A DNA stretch of 64,000 nt from Sphingomonas limnosediminicola (GTDB taxonomy: Bacteria; Pseudomonadota; Alphaproteobacteria; Sphingomonadales; Sphingomonadaceae), in assembly GCF_039537965.1 (NCBI RefSeq), contig NZ_BAABBM010000001.1, forward strand, positions 124,001 to 188,000. The letters run 5' to 3'. The notes beneath the pieces were generated by a model that was given only the letters and a program-made list of their open reading frames with translations, did not search any database and was not told where the DNA came from. The first letter of the stretch is position 1; each line of letters opens with the position of its first letter. Below, piece by piece: positions 8,833-18,142 of this stretch. The position numbers were made by a program, and so were the translations under genes.

Positions 8833-9480
8833 ATGACTGATCTCACGGCTTGCGCGTCTTCCGCCCACTTTCACTTTCGGCTGTCTTTCGGATCGGGCAT
8901 GATGCTCAACATGGACAGCCCGGTGAGCCAGCGGCACGGCCGCGATTCTTCGGAGCTTGCCGGGTTATTGCGCGCCGTTTCTGGCGGCGACCACCGCGCA
9001 TTCGCGATGCTGTACGACCGTACTTCCGCGAAGCTATACGGGATTTGCCTGCGCCTGATGGGCAGCGAGGCCGAGGCGCAGGACGTGCTTCAGGAAGCCT
9101 ATGTGAAGATCTGGAGCAACGCCGGCCGCTTCGATCTGGAAAAGGCCAGCCCGATCACTTGGCTTGCGGTCGTCGCGCGGAACAAGGCTATTGACCGCCT
9201 ACGCCAGAAGTTGCCCGCTGCGGGCGGTATCGAAGACGCGGCGGAAGTCGAAGACGACACACCGTCGGCCTTCGAACTGGTGACCGCGCGGCAGGACGCC
9301 AGCCGCCTCGCCGACTGCCTCGACGAACTTGACGAGCAGCCGCGCGCGGCGATCCGGTCGGCGTTTCTCGACGGTCTCAGCTATCCTGAGCTGGCGGAGC
9401 GCGATTCAGTCCCGCTGGGGACGGTGAAGAGCTGGATCCGGCGCGGCCTCCAGCGGCTTCGGGGGTGCCTCGAGCGATGA
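8833..9480 (+). CDS. ECF RNA polymerase sigma factor, SigK-like
   Basis: The protein is 215 residues from ATG 8833, which has GGAGGAG at good spacing. Region 2 (AFAMLYDRTSAKLYGICLRL, then DVLQEAYVKIW and WLAVVARNKAIDRLR) and region 4 (AAIRSAFLDGLSYPELAER, VPLGTVKSWIRRGLQRLR) are complete. Residues 1-30 precede the usual domain start. A later ATG at about residue 23 or 27 is possible but has a poorer ribosome site. The stop overlaps the anti-sigma start (ATGA). It likely drives its own locus, including the upstream fasciclin gene. Confidence 0.9.
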   Translation: MTDLTACASSAHFHFRLSFGSGMMLNMDSPVSQRHGRDSSELAGLLRAVSGGDHRAFAMLYDRTSAKLYGICLRLMGSEAEAQDVLQEAYVKIWSNAGRFDLEKASPITWLAVVARNKAIDRLRQKLPAAGGIEDAAEVEDDTPSAFELVTARQDASRLADCLDELDEQPRAAIRSAFLDGLSYPELAERDSVPLGTVKSWIRRGLQRLRGCLER

Positions 9481-10169
9481 GCAACGAGCAAAGGGAACTG
9501 GCAGGCGAATATGCTCTTGGCGTCCTGACCGGCGAAGAGCTTCGCCGCGCCCGGGCGCTGCTTCAAAGCGACCAGTCCTTCCGGGCGGAAGTGGCTTATT
9601 GGACGGGCAGGCTAACGCCGATGCTTGACGAGGTCGCCGATGCCCAGCCGCCCAACCAGCTATGGCGACGGATCGCCGCGTCGCTGCCGGTCGCCGCGGA
9701 TTCTACGAACGTCGTCCAGCTCAATCAGCGCGTCACGCTGTGGCGGTCGGTCTCTGCCGCCATGACGGCAGTCGCCGCCGGCCTCGCGTTGGTCCTGCTG
9801 TTCCGCCCCGAAGCGGTCGTACGGCCCGTGGGGCCGCCGATGGTGGCCATGCTCGGTGATCAGCAAAAGCAGATGCGCGTGATGGCGAGCTGGAATCCGA
9901 ACGGACGGCAGCTGGTGCTAGCGGCCGCCGGGGACATGCCCAGCGACCCGAAGCATTCGCACGAGCTGTGGATCATCCCCTCCGGTGGCAAACCAAGATC
10001 GCTCGGGACCATGCCGGGCAAGCAGATGCACATGCAACTCGCCGACGCCCTTGCCGAGCTGATGCGCGAGGGCGCGACCATCGCGATCACCGTCGAGCCG
10101 CCGGGAGGGTCGCCGACTGGCGATCCTACCGGGCCGGTCGTTGCATCGGGCAAGCTTGAGAATAGCTAA
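9477..10169 (+). CDS. Anti-sigma factor, RskA-like
   Basis: The 230-residue membrane protein starts in the ATGA overlap with the sigma gene. Residues 1-70 form the cytoplasmic anti-sigma region (ELAGEYALGVLTGEELRRARALL, split over two helices). One membrane span covers about 90-109. The outer part (KHSHELWIIPSGGKPRSLGTM, then TIAITVEPPGGSPTG) is the RskA/anti-sigma-K C-terminal domain. It should hold the sigma factor until a periplasmic signal or proteolysis releases it. The first domain lacks a clear HxxxCxxC zinc motif, as in RskA. Confidence 0.88.
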   Translation: MSNEQRELAGEYALGVLTGEELRRARALLQSDQSFRAEVAYWTGRLTPMLDEVADAQPPNQLWRRIAASLPVAADSTNVVQLNQRVTLWRSVSAAMTAVAAGLALVLLFRPEAVVRPVGPPMVAMLGDQQKQMRVMASWNPNGRQLVLAAAGDMPSDPKHSHELWIIPSGGKPRSLGTMPGKQMHMQLADALAELMREGATIAITVEPPGGSPTGDPTGPVVASGKLENS

Positions 10170-10227
10170 GTGCATCCGAACCGAACTTCGCTGCGTATCT
10201 CGGCTGAAGTCACAAAGGATTGTGAGG

Positions 10228-10716
10228 ATGGAAAAGAGGATCGACCGCCGTACCGCGATTGGCGCAGTGGGCGCGGCGGTGGCGGGGCTAACGTTTCTGC
10301 GCATGCCCGGCCGATCGGACGCTGCGACCTTCAAGGTTGTGCATTCGGATGCCGAGTGGAAGCGGATGCTCGGTCCACAGCGCTATTACGTGCTACGGCA
10401 GGCAGGGACCGAACGGCCTTTCACAAGCCCGCTGTTGAAAGAGCATCGCAAGGGACTGTTCGTCTGCGCCGGCTGTTCCCAGCCGCTGTTTAGCTCAGCG
10501 ACGAAGTTCGAGAGCGGAACCGGGTGGCCGAGTTTCTGGAAAGCGTTGCCGGGGTCCATCCAAGAGAGAGCCGACCGGAGCCTCGTCTTCGAGCGCACCG
10601 AAACGCTCTGTTCGCGGTGCGGCGGTCACCTTGGACACGTGTTCAACGACGGGCCGAGGCCGACAGGTCTTCGCTATTGCATGAACGGATTGGCGCTGAG
10701 TTTCCGCGCGGCGTGA
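10228..10716 (+). CDS. msrB: Tat-exported methionine-R-sulfoxide reductase MsrB
   Basis: The 162-residue enzyme reduces methionine-R-sulfoxide. It starts at ATG 10228 (AAGGAT-TGTGAGG upstream). RIDRRTAIG followed by a hydrophobic stretch is a twin-arginine signal, so it acts in the periplasm. Zinc ligands are Cys80/Cys83 (CAGC) and Cys128/Cys131 (CSRC). The catalytic cysteine is Cys151 in RYCMN, and SGTGWPSF and GHLGHVFNDGP are also present. Its place after a sigma/anti-sigma pair suggests it belongs to that envelope stress response. The start lies 58 bp after the anti-sigma stop. Confidence 0.92.
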   Translation: MEKRIDRRTAIGAVGAAVAGLTFLRMPGRSDAATFKVVHSDAEWKRMLGPQRYYVLRQAGTERPFTSPLLKEHRKGLFVCAGCSQPLFSSATKFESGTGWPSFWKALPGSIQERADRSLVFERTETLCSRCGGHLGHVFNDGPRPTGLRYCMNGLALSFRAA

Positions 10717-10834
10717 GCGGTCATACTGGTTGGAGTTTCTTCACCAACCTATGTTAGACCTTCCCCAATCGCAGTATCGTGTGAAGAGGCAAACGGCGTG
10801 ATGCGGGGGCCTTCCATCCTTGGAAGACTGGACG

Positions 10835-11419
10835 ATGACCAAGCGTTCCGTGCCGACCCCACCGCAACCGGAGCCGCGTCGTGAGCCACGGCGAGCCGTC
10901 GATCTTGCTGGCTTCGCGCTGCTCGAGGACGGCTCGACGCTCGAGTTAGCGCTGACTGATCTCTCCTACGACGGATGCCAGGTTAAGACCGATGAGGTCC
11001 TGGAGCCGGGCACGAAGCTTAAGCTGTCGGTGGTTCGGCTCGGAGCGCTCGATGCCTACGTGCGCTGGTGCGCTGACGGGAGGGCAGGGCTCAGCTTCAA
11101 CCCAGACGCCAGCTTCGAGCGGGAAGTAGCGCCGCGCAAATACGACCGTATCGAGCTTGCGGCGGAGGTCCAGCTTCGGCGCGTGGGCCGGCAGAAATAC
11201 CAGGGCCGGACGTTCGACGTCTCGCCCAAGGGCTGCAAGGTCGAGTTTATCGAGCGCCCGCGTGCCGGCGAGATGCTGTGGATCGGCTTCGACGGTCTCG
11301 ATCCTGTCGAGGCCGAAGTCCGCTGGATCGACGGCTTCTTCGGTGGGGTCGAGTTCGTGCGGCCGATCTATCCGGCCGTGTTCGACCTGCTGTTAGCGCG
11401 GCTCGGCGCCTCAGCCTGA
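10835..11419 (+). CDS. Tandem PilZ-domain protein
   Basis: The 194-residue protein carries two PilZ-like domains, the c-di-GMP receptor fold. In the first, an Arg-rich segment (RREPRR, residues 15-20) precedes DLSYDG, which fits the D/NxSxxG motif. In the second, RKYDR (fitting RxxxR) precedes DVSPKG. Both copies keep plausible nucleotide-binding residues. ATG 10835 has GGAAG upstream; a TTG five codons earlier is an alternative. It stands alone, before a strong stem-loop, so its effector is unknown. Confidence 0.85.
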   Translation: MTKRSVPTPPQPEPRREPRRAVDLAGFALLEDGSTLELALTDLSYDGCQVKTDEVLEPGTKLKLSVVRLGALDAYVRWCADGRAGLSFNPDASFEREVAPRKYDRIELAAEVQLRRVGRQKYQGRTFDVSPKGCKVEFIERPRAGEMLWIGFDGLDPVEAEVRWIDGFFGGVEFVRPIYPAVFDLLLARLGASA

Positions 11420-11425
11420 ATAGAA

Positions 11426-11459
11426 GAAGGCGGCCACGGATCGCTCCGTAGCCGCCTTC
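11426..11459. terminator. Bidirectional stem-loop terminator
   Basis: GAAGGCGGC-C-ACGGA pairs with TCCGT-A-GCCGCCTTC around a TCGC loop: 14 pairs with one internal mismatch. It lies between the ends of the converging PilZ and DUF4402 genes. T-rich stretches flank it on both sides, so it can serve both strands. Confidence 0.75.
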
Positions 11460-11479
11460 ATTCTCTGGTCTAATTGAGC

Positions 11480-11998
11480 TTACTGGTAATTGGCGGTCAC
11501 ATCGAACTGGCCGACATACAGGCCGCTCGCCTGATTCGCGCCGATGACGAAGTCGCCGCCGACGTAGACGGTGAACTTGCCGCCGACCGGAATCGTGACG
11601 GTCGGTTGTGCCGACACGGCGTCCAGCTTCAGGGTGGCCGCAAGGGTTTGCGTGCCGTTTGAAATCACGCCGCCGGCCGGCTGAGACAGCGAAATCTGCG
11701 CGGTGTTGCCCGGAGTGCCGGCGCCCTCGAAGATGCCGCGGCTGAACGTGCCGGGAAGCAGTACCACCTTGCTAGCGGCGGTCGTACGAGCACCGCTGTC
11801 CGCATCGACCGAAACAGTGTCGGTTACGAGGAAGTCCGGGGCAACCGTACCGAAGTCGAGATCAGCCTTGTTCACAAGCGTCAGCGACTGAAGCACCGTA
11901 CCCTTGGCGTCGGCGGTGACTGTGTATGGACCGGCAAGAGCCGGCGTCGCGACGACAAGGGTTGCAGCCGCAGCCGCCAGATTAACATGAAAACGCAT
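11480..11998 (-). CDS. DUF4402-type secreted protein
   Basis: The 172-residue protein starts at 11998 with GGGGAA upstream and a signal peptide ending in ATPALAG. The mature part is beta-rich: LDFGTVAP, a Gly/Thr-rich middle and the terminal pattern VGGDFVIGANQASGLYVGQFDVTANYQ. This YVGxFxVTVxY-type ending is typical of DUF4402 pilin-like surface proteins. Function is unknown; an extracellular or pilus-like role is a family guess. It is a single gene converging on the PilZ gene. Confidence 0.75.
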   Translation of the reverse strand: MRFHVNLAAAAATLVVATPALAGPYTVTADAKGTVLQSLTLVNKADLDFGTVAPDFLVTDTVSVDADSGARTTAASKVVLLPGTFSRGIFEGAGTPGNTAQISLSQPAGGVISNGTQTLAATLKLDAVSAQPTVTIPVGGKFTVYVGGDFVIGANQASGLYVGQFDVTANYQ

Positions 11999-12336
11999 CT
12001 TGATTCCCCACTTAGCAATTGACCAGGGCAAGATGGCATCAGGGTTTCAAAACAGATTGAAGACACAGGGTTGGCGACAAATTAACCCTCTTCGCAAACC
12101 TTTTTGAGCGCCGCGCGTGTCATTTTCCCGAGGAGAAGCCCGTTGGTTACCGTCATCGTAACCGCAATCCTTTGACACTTTTCTGAAAGCGCGATTGAGC
12201 CTTGCGGCAAACGGGACCGATTAACCGCGCGTTTCCCTCGTTCGCTGTCCACGTTTGAGTCGCTTGCCGCCCTGGGGCGCCGCCGCTATCCGCCTCGCCC
12301 AAGCATCGCTGTGCGATGCGTCCAAATGGAAAAGCC
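11999..12336. promoter_or_regulatory. Intergenic region with two inverted repeats
   Basis: No credible gene lies in this 338-bp gap between the divergent DUF4402 and gatC genes. Two repeats stand out. GGTTAC-N7-GTAACC at 12145-12163 looks like an operator. GCATCGC-TGT-GCGATGC at 12303-12319 is a perfect 7-bp hairpin ending 17 bp before the gatC start. Either could regulate a flanking gene; no experiment or family pattern ties them to one. Confidence 0.4.
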
Positions 12337-12624
12337 ATGTCAGTCACGAATGAACAGGTCCGCCACATCGCGCGGCTCGCCCGGATCGCGATGAGCGATG
12401 ATGAGCTGGAGCGCCTGCTGCCGGAGCTCAACAATATCCTCGGCTGGGTCGAACAGCTCGGCGAGGTCGACACCGGCGGGGTCGAGCCACTGACCGCGGT
12501 GATCGACCAAAAGCTGCGCCTTCGCGACGATGTCGTGAACGACGGCAACATCCGTGGCGATGTCCTCGCCAATGCGCCCGAGGCGCAGCACGGCTTTTTT
12601 GCAGTCCCCAAGGTGATCGAGTGA
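12337..12624 (+). CDS. gatC: Asp/Glu-tRNA amidotransferase subunit C
   Basis: This 95-residue subunit stabilises GatA in the GatCAB complex, which converts Glu-tRNA-Gln (and Asp-tRNA-Asn) to the amide. Typical features are [27 protein letters not shown] and the LRDDVV segment; the C-terminus ends in FFAVPKVIE as usual. ATG 12337 has GGAAAA upstream; an ATG seven codons earlier lies inside the hairpin and is less likely. Its TGA overlaps the GTG start of gatA. Confidence 0.95.
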   Translation: MSVTNEQVRHIARLARIAMSDDELERLLPELNNILGWVEQLGEVDTGGVEPLTAVIDQKLRLRDDVVNDGNIRGDVLANAPEAQHGFFAVPKVIE

Positions 12625-14093
12625 GCGAGCTGACCTCAAGGACGATCGCCGGGCTTCGTGATGGCTTCCGTGCCGGTGAATTCACCGCGCGGGAAATCGC
12701 CGAGAGCTTCAACGCGGCCGTAGCGGCGTCGAAGGCGCTGAATGCCTACACGGTCGTGACGCCGGAAGACGCGCTCGCCGCCGCGGACGCTGCCGACAAG
12801 GCGAAAGGTTCAGGCGATTTGCCGCTGCTTGCCGGGATCCCGCTGGGCATCAAGGATTTATTCGCGACCCGCGGCGTCGACACCACGGCTGGTAGCAACA
12901 TCCTCAAGGGGTTCAGGCCGCCTTACGAAAGCACCGTCACCGCCAATTTGCGCAAGGCCGGCGCGGGCATGCTGGGCAAGCTCAACATGGATGAGTTCGC
13001 GATGGGCTCGTCAAACGAGACCAGCGCTTATGGTCCGGTGATCAGCCCGTGGCGTCGGAAGGACAGCAATGTCGGCCTGACGCCGGGCGGCTCGTCGGGT
13101 GGCTCGGCGGCTGCGGTGGCGGCCGGCATTGCTCCAGGGGTGACCGGCACCGACACCGGCGGCTCCATTCGCCAGCCGGCGGCCTTCGTCGGCATTTGCG
13201 GCATCAAGCCCACCTATGGCCGCTGTTCGCGCTGGGGCGTCGTCGCCTTCGCAAGCTCGCTGGACCAGGCGGGACCGATGGCCAAGACCGTCCGCGATTG
13301 CGCGATCCTGCTCGAGGCGATGGCCGGCTTCGACCCCAAGGATTCGACCTCGCTCGACCTGAAGGTGCCGCAGTGGGAGGCGAACCTGTCGAGCGATCTT
13401 CGCGGCAAGCGGGTCGGCATCCCGAAGGAATATCGCATCGACGGCGTCCCGGCGGAGATCAACGCCCTTTGGGACCGCGGAATCGAATGGCTGAAGGACG
13501 CCGGCGCGACGCCGGTCGAGATCAGCCTGCCGCACACGAAATATGCGCTTCCGACCTACTACATCATTGCGCCGGCAGAGGCGTCGTCGAACCTCGCCCG
13601 CTATGACGGCGTTCGCTACGGCCTGCGCGTCGAGGGCGTGAAGTCACTCGACGACATGTACGCCGCGACCCGCGCAGCGGGTTTCGGTGCGGAAGTGAAG
13701 CGGCGCATCATGATCGGCACGTATGTACTCTCTGCCGGCTTCTACGACGCCTATTTTACCAAGGCTCAGAAGGTGCGCGCCCTGATCAAGCAGGATTTCC
13801 GCAAGGCGTTCGAGCAGTGCGACGTGATCCTAACGCCGACCGCGCCGTCCGCCGCTTTCGGGATCGGCGAGACAACCGATCCGCTGGCGATGTATCTCAA
13901 CGATGTGTTCGCCGTGCCTGCGAGCCTCGCCGGACTGCCGGCAATGTCGGTTCCCGGTGGATTGGACGGGCAGGGCCTCCCGCTTGGCCTGCACCTCATT
14001 GGCAACGAGCTGGACGAGCAGACGGTGCTGAACGCGGGGCTGGCGGTCGAGGAACGCGCGGGCTTCACCGCGAAGCCGGACAAGTGGTGGTAG
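12621..14093 (+). CDS. gatA: Glutamyl-tRNA amidotransferase subunit A
   Basis: The 490-residue amidase subunit releases ammonia from glutamine for GatB. The amidase signature is intact: Lys in [21 protein letters not shown] with the cis-Ser, and the nucleophile Ser in [13 protein letters not shown] 12621 overlaps the gatC stop (GTGA). C-terminal [13 protein letters not shown] and the LGLHLIG segment are also typical. The gene is the middle member of gatCAB. Confidence 0.96.
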   Translation: MSELTSRTIAGLRDGFRAGEFTAREIAESFNAAVAASKALNAYTVVTPEDALAAADAADKAKGSGDLPLLAGIPLGIKDLFATRGVDTTAGSNILKGFRPPYESTVTANLRKAGAGMLGKLNMDEFAMGSSNETSAYGPVISPWRRKDSNVGLTPGGSSGGSAAAVAAGIAPGVTGTDTGGSIRQPAAFVGICGIKPTYGRCSRWGVVAFASSLDQAGPMAKTVRDCAILLEAMAGFDPKDSTSLDLKVPQWEANLSSDLRGKRVGIPKEYRIDGVPAEINALWDRGIEWLKDAGATPVEISLPHTKYALPTYYIIAPAEASSNLARYDGVRYGLRVEGVKSLDDMYAATRAAGFGAEVKRRIMIGTYVLSAGFYDAYFTKAQKVRALIKQDFRKAFEQCDVILTPTAPSAAFGIGETTDPLAMYLNDVFAVPASLAGLPAMSVPGGLDGQGLPLGLHLIGNELDEQTVLNAGLAVEERAGFTAKPDKWW

Positions 14094-14095
14094 TG

Positions 14096-15574
14096 ATGGC
14101 AGACGCAGCAGCACCTTTCCGCATCAAGGGCGAAACCGGCGACTGGGAGGTCGTGATCGGCCTCGAAGTCCACGCGCAGATTACCGCCACCGCTTCCAAG
14201 CTTTTCTCCGGCGCCGCGACGGCTTTCGGGGCCGAGCCGAACACGCAGGTGAGCCTCGTCGACGCGGCGATGCCGGGCATGCTTCCCGTCCCCAACCGCG
14301 AGTGCCTCCGTCAGGCGGTTCGTACGGGAATGGCGCTCGACGCCAAGATCAACCGCTGGAGCCGCTTCGACAGGAAGAACTACTTCTACGCCGACCTGCC
14401 GCAGGGCTATCAAATCTCTCAACTCTATCACCCGATAGTCGGCGAGGGCGAGGTCGAGATCCTCCTCGACGACAAGGACGAGAGCAGCGGCAAGCGTATC
14501 GGCATCGAGCGCATCCACGTCGAACAGGACGCGGGCAAGCTGATGCACGACCAGCATCCGACCATGAGCTACGTCGACCTCAACCGCAGCGGCGTCGCGT
14601 TGATGGAGATTGTCTCTCGTCCGGACATGCGTTCACCCGCCGAGGCAGGCGCTTACCTGCGAAAGCTCCGGGCCATCCTGCGCTACGTCGGCTCGTGCGA
14701 CGGCAATATGGAAGAAGGCTCCATGCGTGCCGACGTGAACGTCAGCGTGCGCAAGCCCGGCGAAGAGTTTGGCACGCGCACGGAGACGAAGAACGTCAAC
14801 TCGGTCCGCTTCGTCATGGCCGTCGTCGAGCACGAAGCGAAGCGCCAGGTCAAGCTGATCGAAGGCGGCGGCACCGTGCCGCAGGAAACCCGCCTGTTCG
14901 ATCCCGACAAAGGCGTAACCCGCTCGCTGCGCTCCAAGGAAGACGCCCACGATTACCGTTATTTTCCGGACCCCGACCTGCTGCCGGTCGAGCTCGACGA
15001 TGCTTTCCTGGAGGAATGCCGTTCGAGCCTGCCCGAGCTGCCGGACGCTAAGCGCAAGCGTTACGAGGGCGTGGGCCTGACGCCCTACAATGCCAGCGTA
15101 CTGACTGCTGAGGTTGAAACGGCGCGCTGGTTCGACAGCCTGCTCGACGCTGACGCCGAGCCGAAGCAGGCGGCCAACTGGGTAGTCGCCGAGCTGTTCG
15201 GCGCGCTCAATCGCCGTGGCGAAAGCATCGTCGACACGCCGATCTCCCCTGAGGAAGCCGCCGAACTCCTGAAACTAGTCGCCGATGGCACGATCAGCGG
15301 AACGATCGCCAAGCAGGTGTTCGAGATCATGCTGGAGACCGGCGAAGCGCCGTCGAAGATCGTCGAAGAGCGTGGCCTGAAGCAGACCAGCGACACCGGA
15401 GCGATCGATGCCGAGATCGATAAGATCCTGGCCGCGAATGCTGACAAGGTTGAGCAGTACAAGGCAGGCAAGGAAGCGCTCTTCGGCTTCTTCGTCGGCC
15501 AGACGATGAAGGCCATGGCCGGCAAGGCCAACCCGCAGGTCGTCAACGAACGGCTGCGGGCAAAGCTTTCCTAG
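14096..15574 (+). CDS. gatB: Asp/Glu-tRNA amidotransferase subunit B
   Basis: The 492-residue kinase/amidotransferase subunit binds and activates mischarged tRNA. It contains [13 protein letters not shown] at the N-terminus, [31 protein letters not shown], and [13 protein letters not shown]. The C-terminal helical and tail domain (YqeY-like) ends in [16 protein letters not shown] 14096 starts 2 bp after the gatA stop. The in-frame extension upstream overlaps gatA and is not used. The full operon suggests Gln-tRNA is made indirectly, as usual in alphaproteobacteria. Confidence 0.96.
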   Translation: MADAAAPFRIKGETGDWEVVIGLEVHAQITATASKLFSGAATAFGAEPNTQVSLVDAAMPGMLPVPNRECLRQAVRTGMALDAKINRWSRFDRKNYFYADLPQGYQISQLYHPIVGEGEVEILLDDKDESSGKRIGIERIHVEQDAGKLMHDQHPTMSYVDLNRSGVALMEIVSRPDMRSPAEAGAYLRKLRAILRYVGSCDGNMEEGSMRADVNVSVRKPGEEFGTRTETKNVNSVRFVMAVVEHEAKRQVKLIEGGGTVPQETRLFDPDKGVTRSLRSKEDAHDYRYFPDPDLLPVELDDAFLEECRSSLPELPDAKRKRYEGVGLTPYNASVLTAEVETARWFDSLLDADAEPKQAANWVVAELFGALNRRGESIVDTPISPEEAAELLKLVADGTISGTIAKQVFEIMLETGEAPSKIVEERGLKQTSDTGAIDAEIDKILAANADKVEQYKAGKEALFGFFVGQTMKAMAGKANPQVVNERLRAKLS

Positions 15575-15606
15575 CCACAAGCTTAGGCGGAGAAGCGACG
15601 GAGCCT

Positions 15607-17250
15607 ATGCGTATCTCTTTGTTGGCCGCCGCTGCGGCGCTCTTTGCAGCTCCTTCTGTCGCGCAGCCGCAGGCTCCGCCGAAGCTTCTCGTCGTCATCT
15701 CGGTCGACCAGTTTTCCGCGAACCTCTGGGACGAATACCGGACGAATTTCACGGGCGGCTTTGCGAAGCTCGCGCAGGGGGCGGTGTTCCACAACGGCTA
15801 TCAAAGCCATGCGGCGACCGAGACCTGTCCCGGCCATTCGACGATCCTGACCGGCGCTCATCCGGCGCGGAGCGGCATTGTCTCCAACACCTGGATCGAC
15901 CAGTCCGTGCAGCGGTCTGACAAGGACGTCTATTGCGCGGAGGACGAGCGGGCTCCGGGGAGCAGTTCCAGCTCCTACACCGTCTCGCCGATTCACCTGA
16001 TGGTGCCGACCCTCGGCGAGCTGATGAAGCAGGCGCGTCCCGGCACCCGCAGCGTTGCTGTGTCGGGCAAGGACCGGGCGGCCGTGATGATGTCAGGCCA
16101 TGTCGTCGACCAGCGCTGGTACTGGACCGGCCAGAAGTTCGCGACGGACAACAAGTCGGCGGCAGTTCCGCTCGTGGCCGGCAAGGTGAACGCGCTTGCC
16201 GCGGCCGGTCTCGCTATGGATCGTCCGCCGCTGGAGCCGACATCATTTTGCCAGGCGAAAGCGCGAGAGCTTCCGATTCAGGGCGGCGGCAAGCCCGTCG
16301 GCGCCGGCCGTCTTGCCCGCAAGGCAGGCGACCAGGCTGCCTTCCGCGCCTCGCCCGAAATGGATGGCGATACGCTCGCGCTCGCAGCCGGGTTGGTCGA
16401 CGAAATGCAACTCGGCCGTGGCGCCGATCCCGACATTCTGGCGGTTAGCCTGTCGGCAACGGATTATGTCGGCCACACCTATGGCACCGAAGGCGAGGAG
16501 ATGTGCCTTCAGCTCACCGAGCTCGATCGAGAGCTCGGCGACTTCTTCGCGATGCTTGAAAGCCGCGGGATCGATTATGCCGTTGCGCTAACCGCGGATC
16601 ATGGCGGGCTCGACGTGCCTGAGCGGCTGCAGACCGTCGGCGTAAAGGACGCCGGCCGAGTCGACCCGGCGCTTAGTCCGGCGACAATGGGCGCGACGCT
16701 GGTCAAGCAGCTGGGGCTTAGCGGCCCGGGGCTGTTCGGAACCGGTTCGTTCGGCGACTTCTGGGTCGACAAGAGCCTGACGCTTGGCCAGCAAACGCGC
16801 CTCCTTGGCGCCGCCGTCGCCGCATACCGGAAGCATCCCCAGGTCGAGGCGGTCTATACGGCGAAGCAGATCGCCGCGACGCCCATGCCGAGGGGATCGC
16901 CGGTGAACTGGACGATCCTGCAAAAGCTTCGGGCCAGCTACTATCCCGGCCGCTCCGGCGACTTCCTGGTCGTCCTCAAGCGCGACATCACGCCGATTGC
17001 GGACACCAGCCGATACGTCGCCACGCACGGCAGTGTGTGGGACTATGACCGCCGGGTGCCGGTCATCTTCTGGCGCAAGGGATTGACCGGAGGAGGGGAG
17101 GCGCCGGTCGACACGGTCGACATCATGCCGACGCTCGCCGCGTGGATGGGCGTCCCAATCGCGCCTGGCTCGGTCGATGGCGTTTGCGTTGCCAGTGTTG
17201 CGTCCTGCCCGGCGGCGAGTGCCTCACGACCGGAACGAGGCTCCCGCTAA
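15607..17250 (+). CDS. Alkaline phosphatase, PhoK/PafA type
   Basis: The 547-residue secreted enzyme has a signal peptide (residues 1-19). The nucleophile is Thr73 in TETCPGHST rather than Ser. Asn94 (VSNTW), Lys155 and Arg157 (SGKDR) keep the same spacing as Thr89, Asn110, Lys171 and Arg173 of PhoK from Sphingomonas. Metal-binding ADHGG lies near residue 333 and THGS near 475. This type belongs to the phosphodiesterase-like branch of alkaline phosphatases. CGGAG precedes ATG 15607. It stands alone after gatB. Confidence 0.9.
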   Translation: MRISLLAAAAALFAAPSVAQPQAPPKLLVVISVDQFSANLWDEYRTNFTGGFAKLAQGAVFHNGYQSHAATETCPGHSTILTGAHPARSGIVSNTWIDQSVQRSDKDVYCAEDERAPGSSSSSYTVSPIHLMVPTLGELMKQARPGTRSVAVSGKDRAAVMMSGHVVDQRWYWTGQKFATDNKSAAVPLVAGKVNALAAAGLAMDRPPLEPTSFCQAKARELPIQGGGKPVGAGRLARKAGDQAAFRASPEMDGDTLALAAGLVDEMQLGRGADPDILAVSLSATDYVGHTYGTEGEEMCLQLTELDRELGDFFAMLESRGIDYAVALTADHGGLDVPERLQTVGVKDAGRVDPALSPATMGATLVKQLGLSGPGLFGTGSFGDFWVDKSLTLGQQTRLLGAAVAAYRKHPQVEAVYTAKQIAATPMPRGSPVNWTILQKLRASYYPGRSGDFLVVLKRDITPIADTSRYVATHGSVWDYDRRVPVIFWRKGLTGGGEAPVDTVDIMPTLAAWMGVPIAPGSVDGVCVASVASCPAASASRPERGSR

Positions 17251-17353
17251 ACACCTAAAATCGCAGCGCTTTTCTTTAAGCTGTGTTTAATGCATGCTAG
17301 CGCACGATGTATGCGTAGGGGCGGCATGCGTGCGCACCCCTCGGAGGGGAACG

Positions 17354-18142
17354 ATGGATTGGAAGCCTGCCGTCGCAGCCGTCCTAGCAGCGAGTTTCGC
17401 GACCAGCGCTTGCGTGCAGACCAAGCAATATGCCGACCTCCAGTTCACGCCTCCGCAGGGTGACTACAAGCTTCTCGTCCTTCGCCCCGACGTTACCGTC
17501 GGCTCGCTGACCACCGGCGGGATGGTCGAGCCGCGGGCCGACTGGACCGACCAGGCCCGCGCCAGCATCGTCGATGCGCTGAAGGCGCAGCAGGCCAGCC
17601 ACGGCGGCAAGGTCACGATCATCGAGCGCCGCACCGAACTACCGGGCGTGACGCCGCAGGAGCTCGCTGACGTCGAGCGGCTGAACGGCGCGGTCGCGGA
17701 ATCGATCGTCGTTCACAAATATCTGGGCGACTACCTCCCGACCAAGCGGGGCAAGGGACTCGACTGGACGCTCGGGCAGGATGCGGTCAGGCTGGGGCAG
17801 AAGACCGGCTACGACTACGCCCTTTTCATGCATGCGGAGGACCAGGTCGCTTCGGGCGGCAGGATTGCGCTTGGCGTGATCGGCCTTGCCGGCTGCGTCG
17901 TCGGGTTTTGCGCGCCCAACGTGGGGGGCGCAGAGCAGCTCGACTACGCCTCGTTGGTGGATCTCAGGACCGGCGAGGTCGTGTGGTTCAACGTCGTCAT
18001 CGCCAGCAGCCAGGCGCCCGGCATCAAATTCGGCGACCTTCGCACGCCGCAGGGAGCGACGCAGATGGTCGAACGGCTGCTTGGCCGGATGCGGCCCGGC
18101 GACGCAGTCCGCCGCCCCTCATCGCCGAAAGAATCACGCTGA
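17354..18142 (+). CDS. Lipoprotein of unknown function
   Basis: The 262-residue protein has a lipoprotein signal (AASFATSAC, Cys20) and starts at ATG 17354 behind GGAGGGG. A second hydrophobic stretch at about residues 173-193 includes GVIGLAGCVVGFC. No known domain was recognised. The end of the gene is coupled to the M48 protease (TGATG), so the two probably act together in the envelope. The Shine-Dalgarno lies in a short CCCC-N5-GGGG inverted repeat, which could modulate translation. No other clue to function was seen. Confidence 0.75.
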   Translation: MDWKPAVAAVLAASFATSACVQTKQYADLQFTPPQGDYKLLVLRPDVTVGSLTTGGMVEPRADWTDQARASIVDALKAQQASHGGKVTIIERRTELPGVTPQELADVERLNGAVAESIVVHKYLGDYLPTKRGKGLDWTLGQDAVRLGQKTGYDYALFMHAEDQVASGGRIALGVIGLAGCVVGFCAPNVGGAEQLDYASLVDLRTGEVVWFNVVIASSQAPGIKFGDLRTPQGATQMVERLLGRMRPGDAVRRPSSPKESR

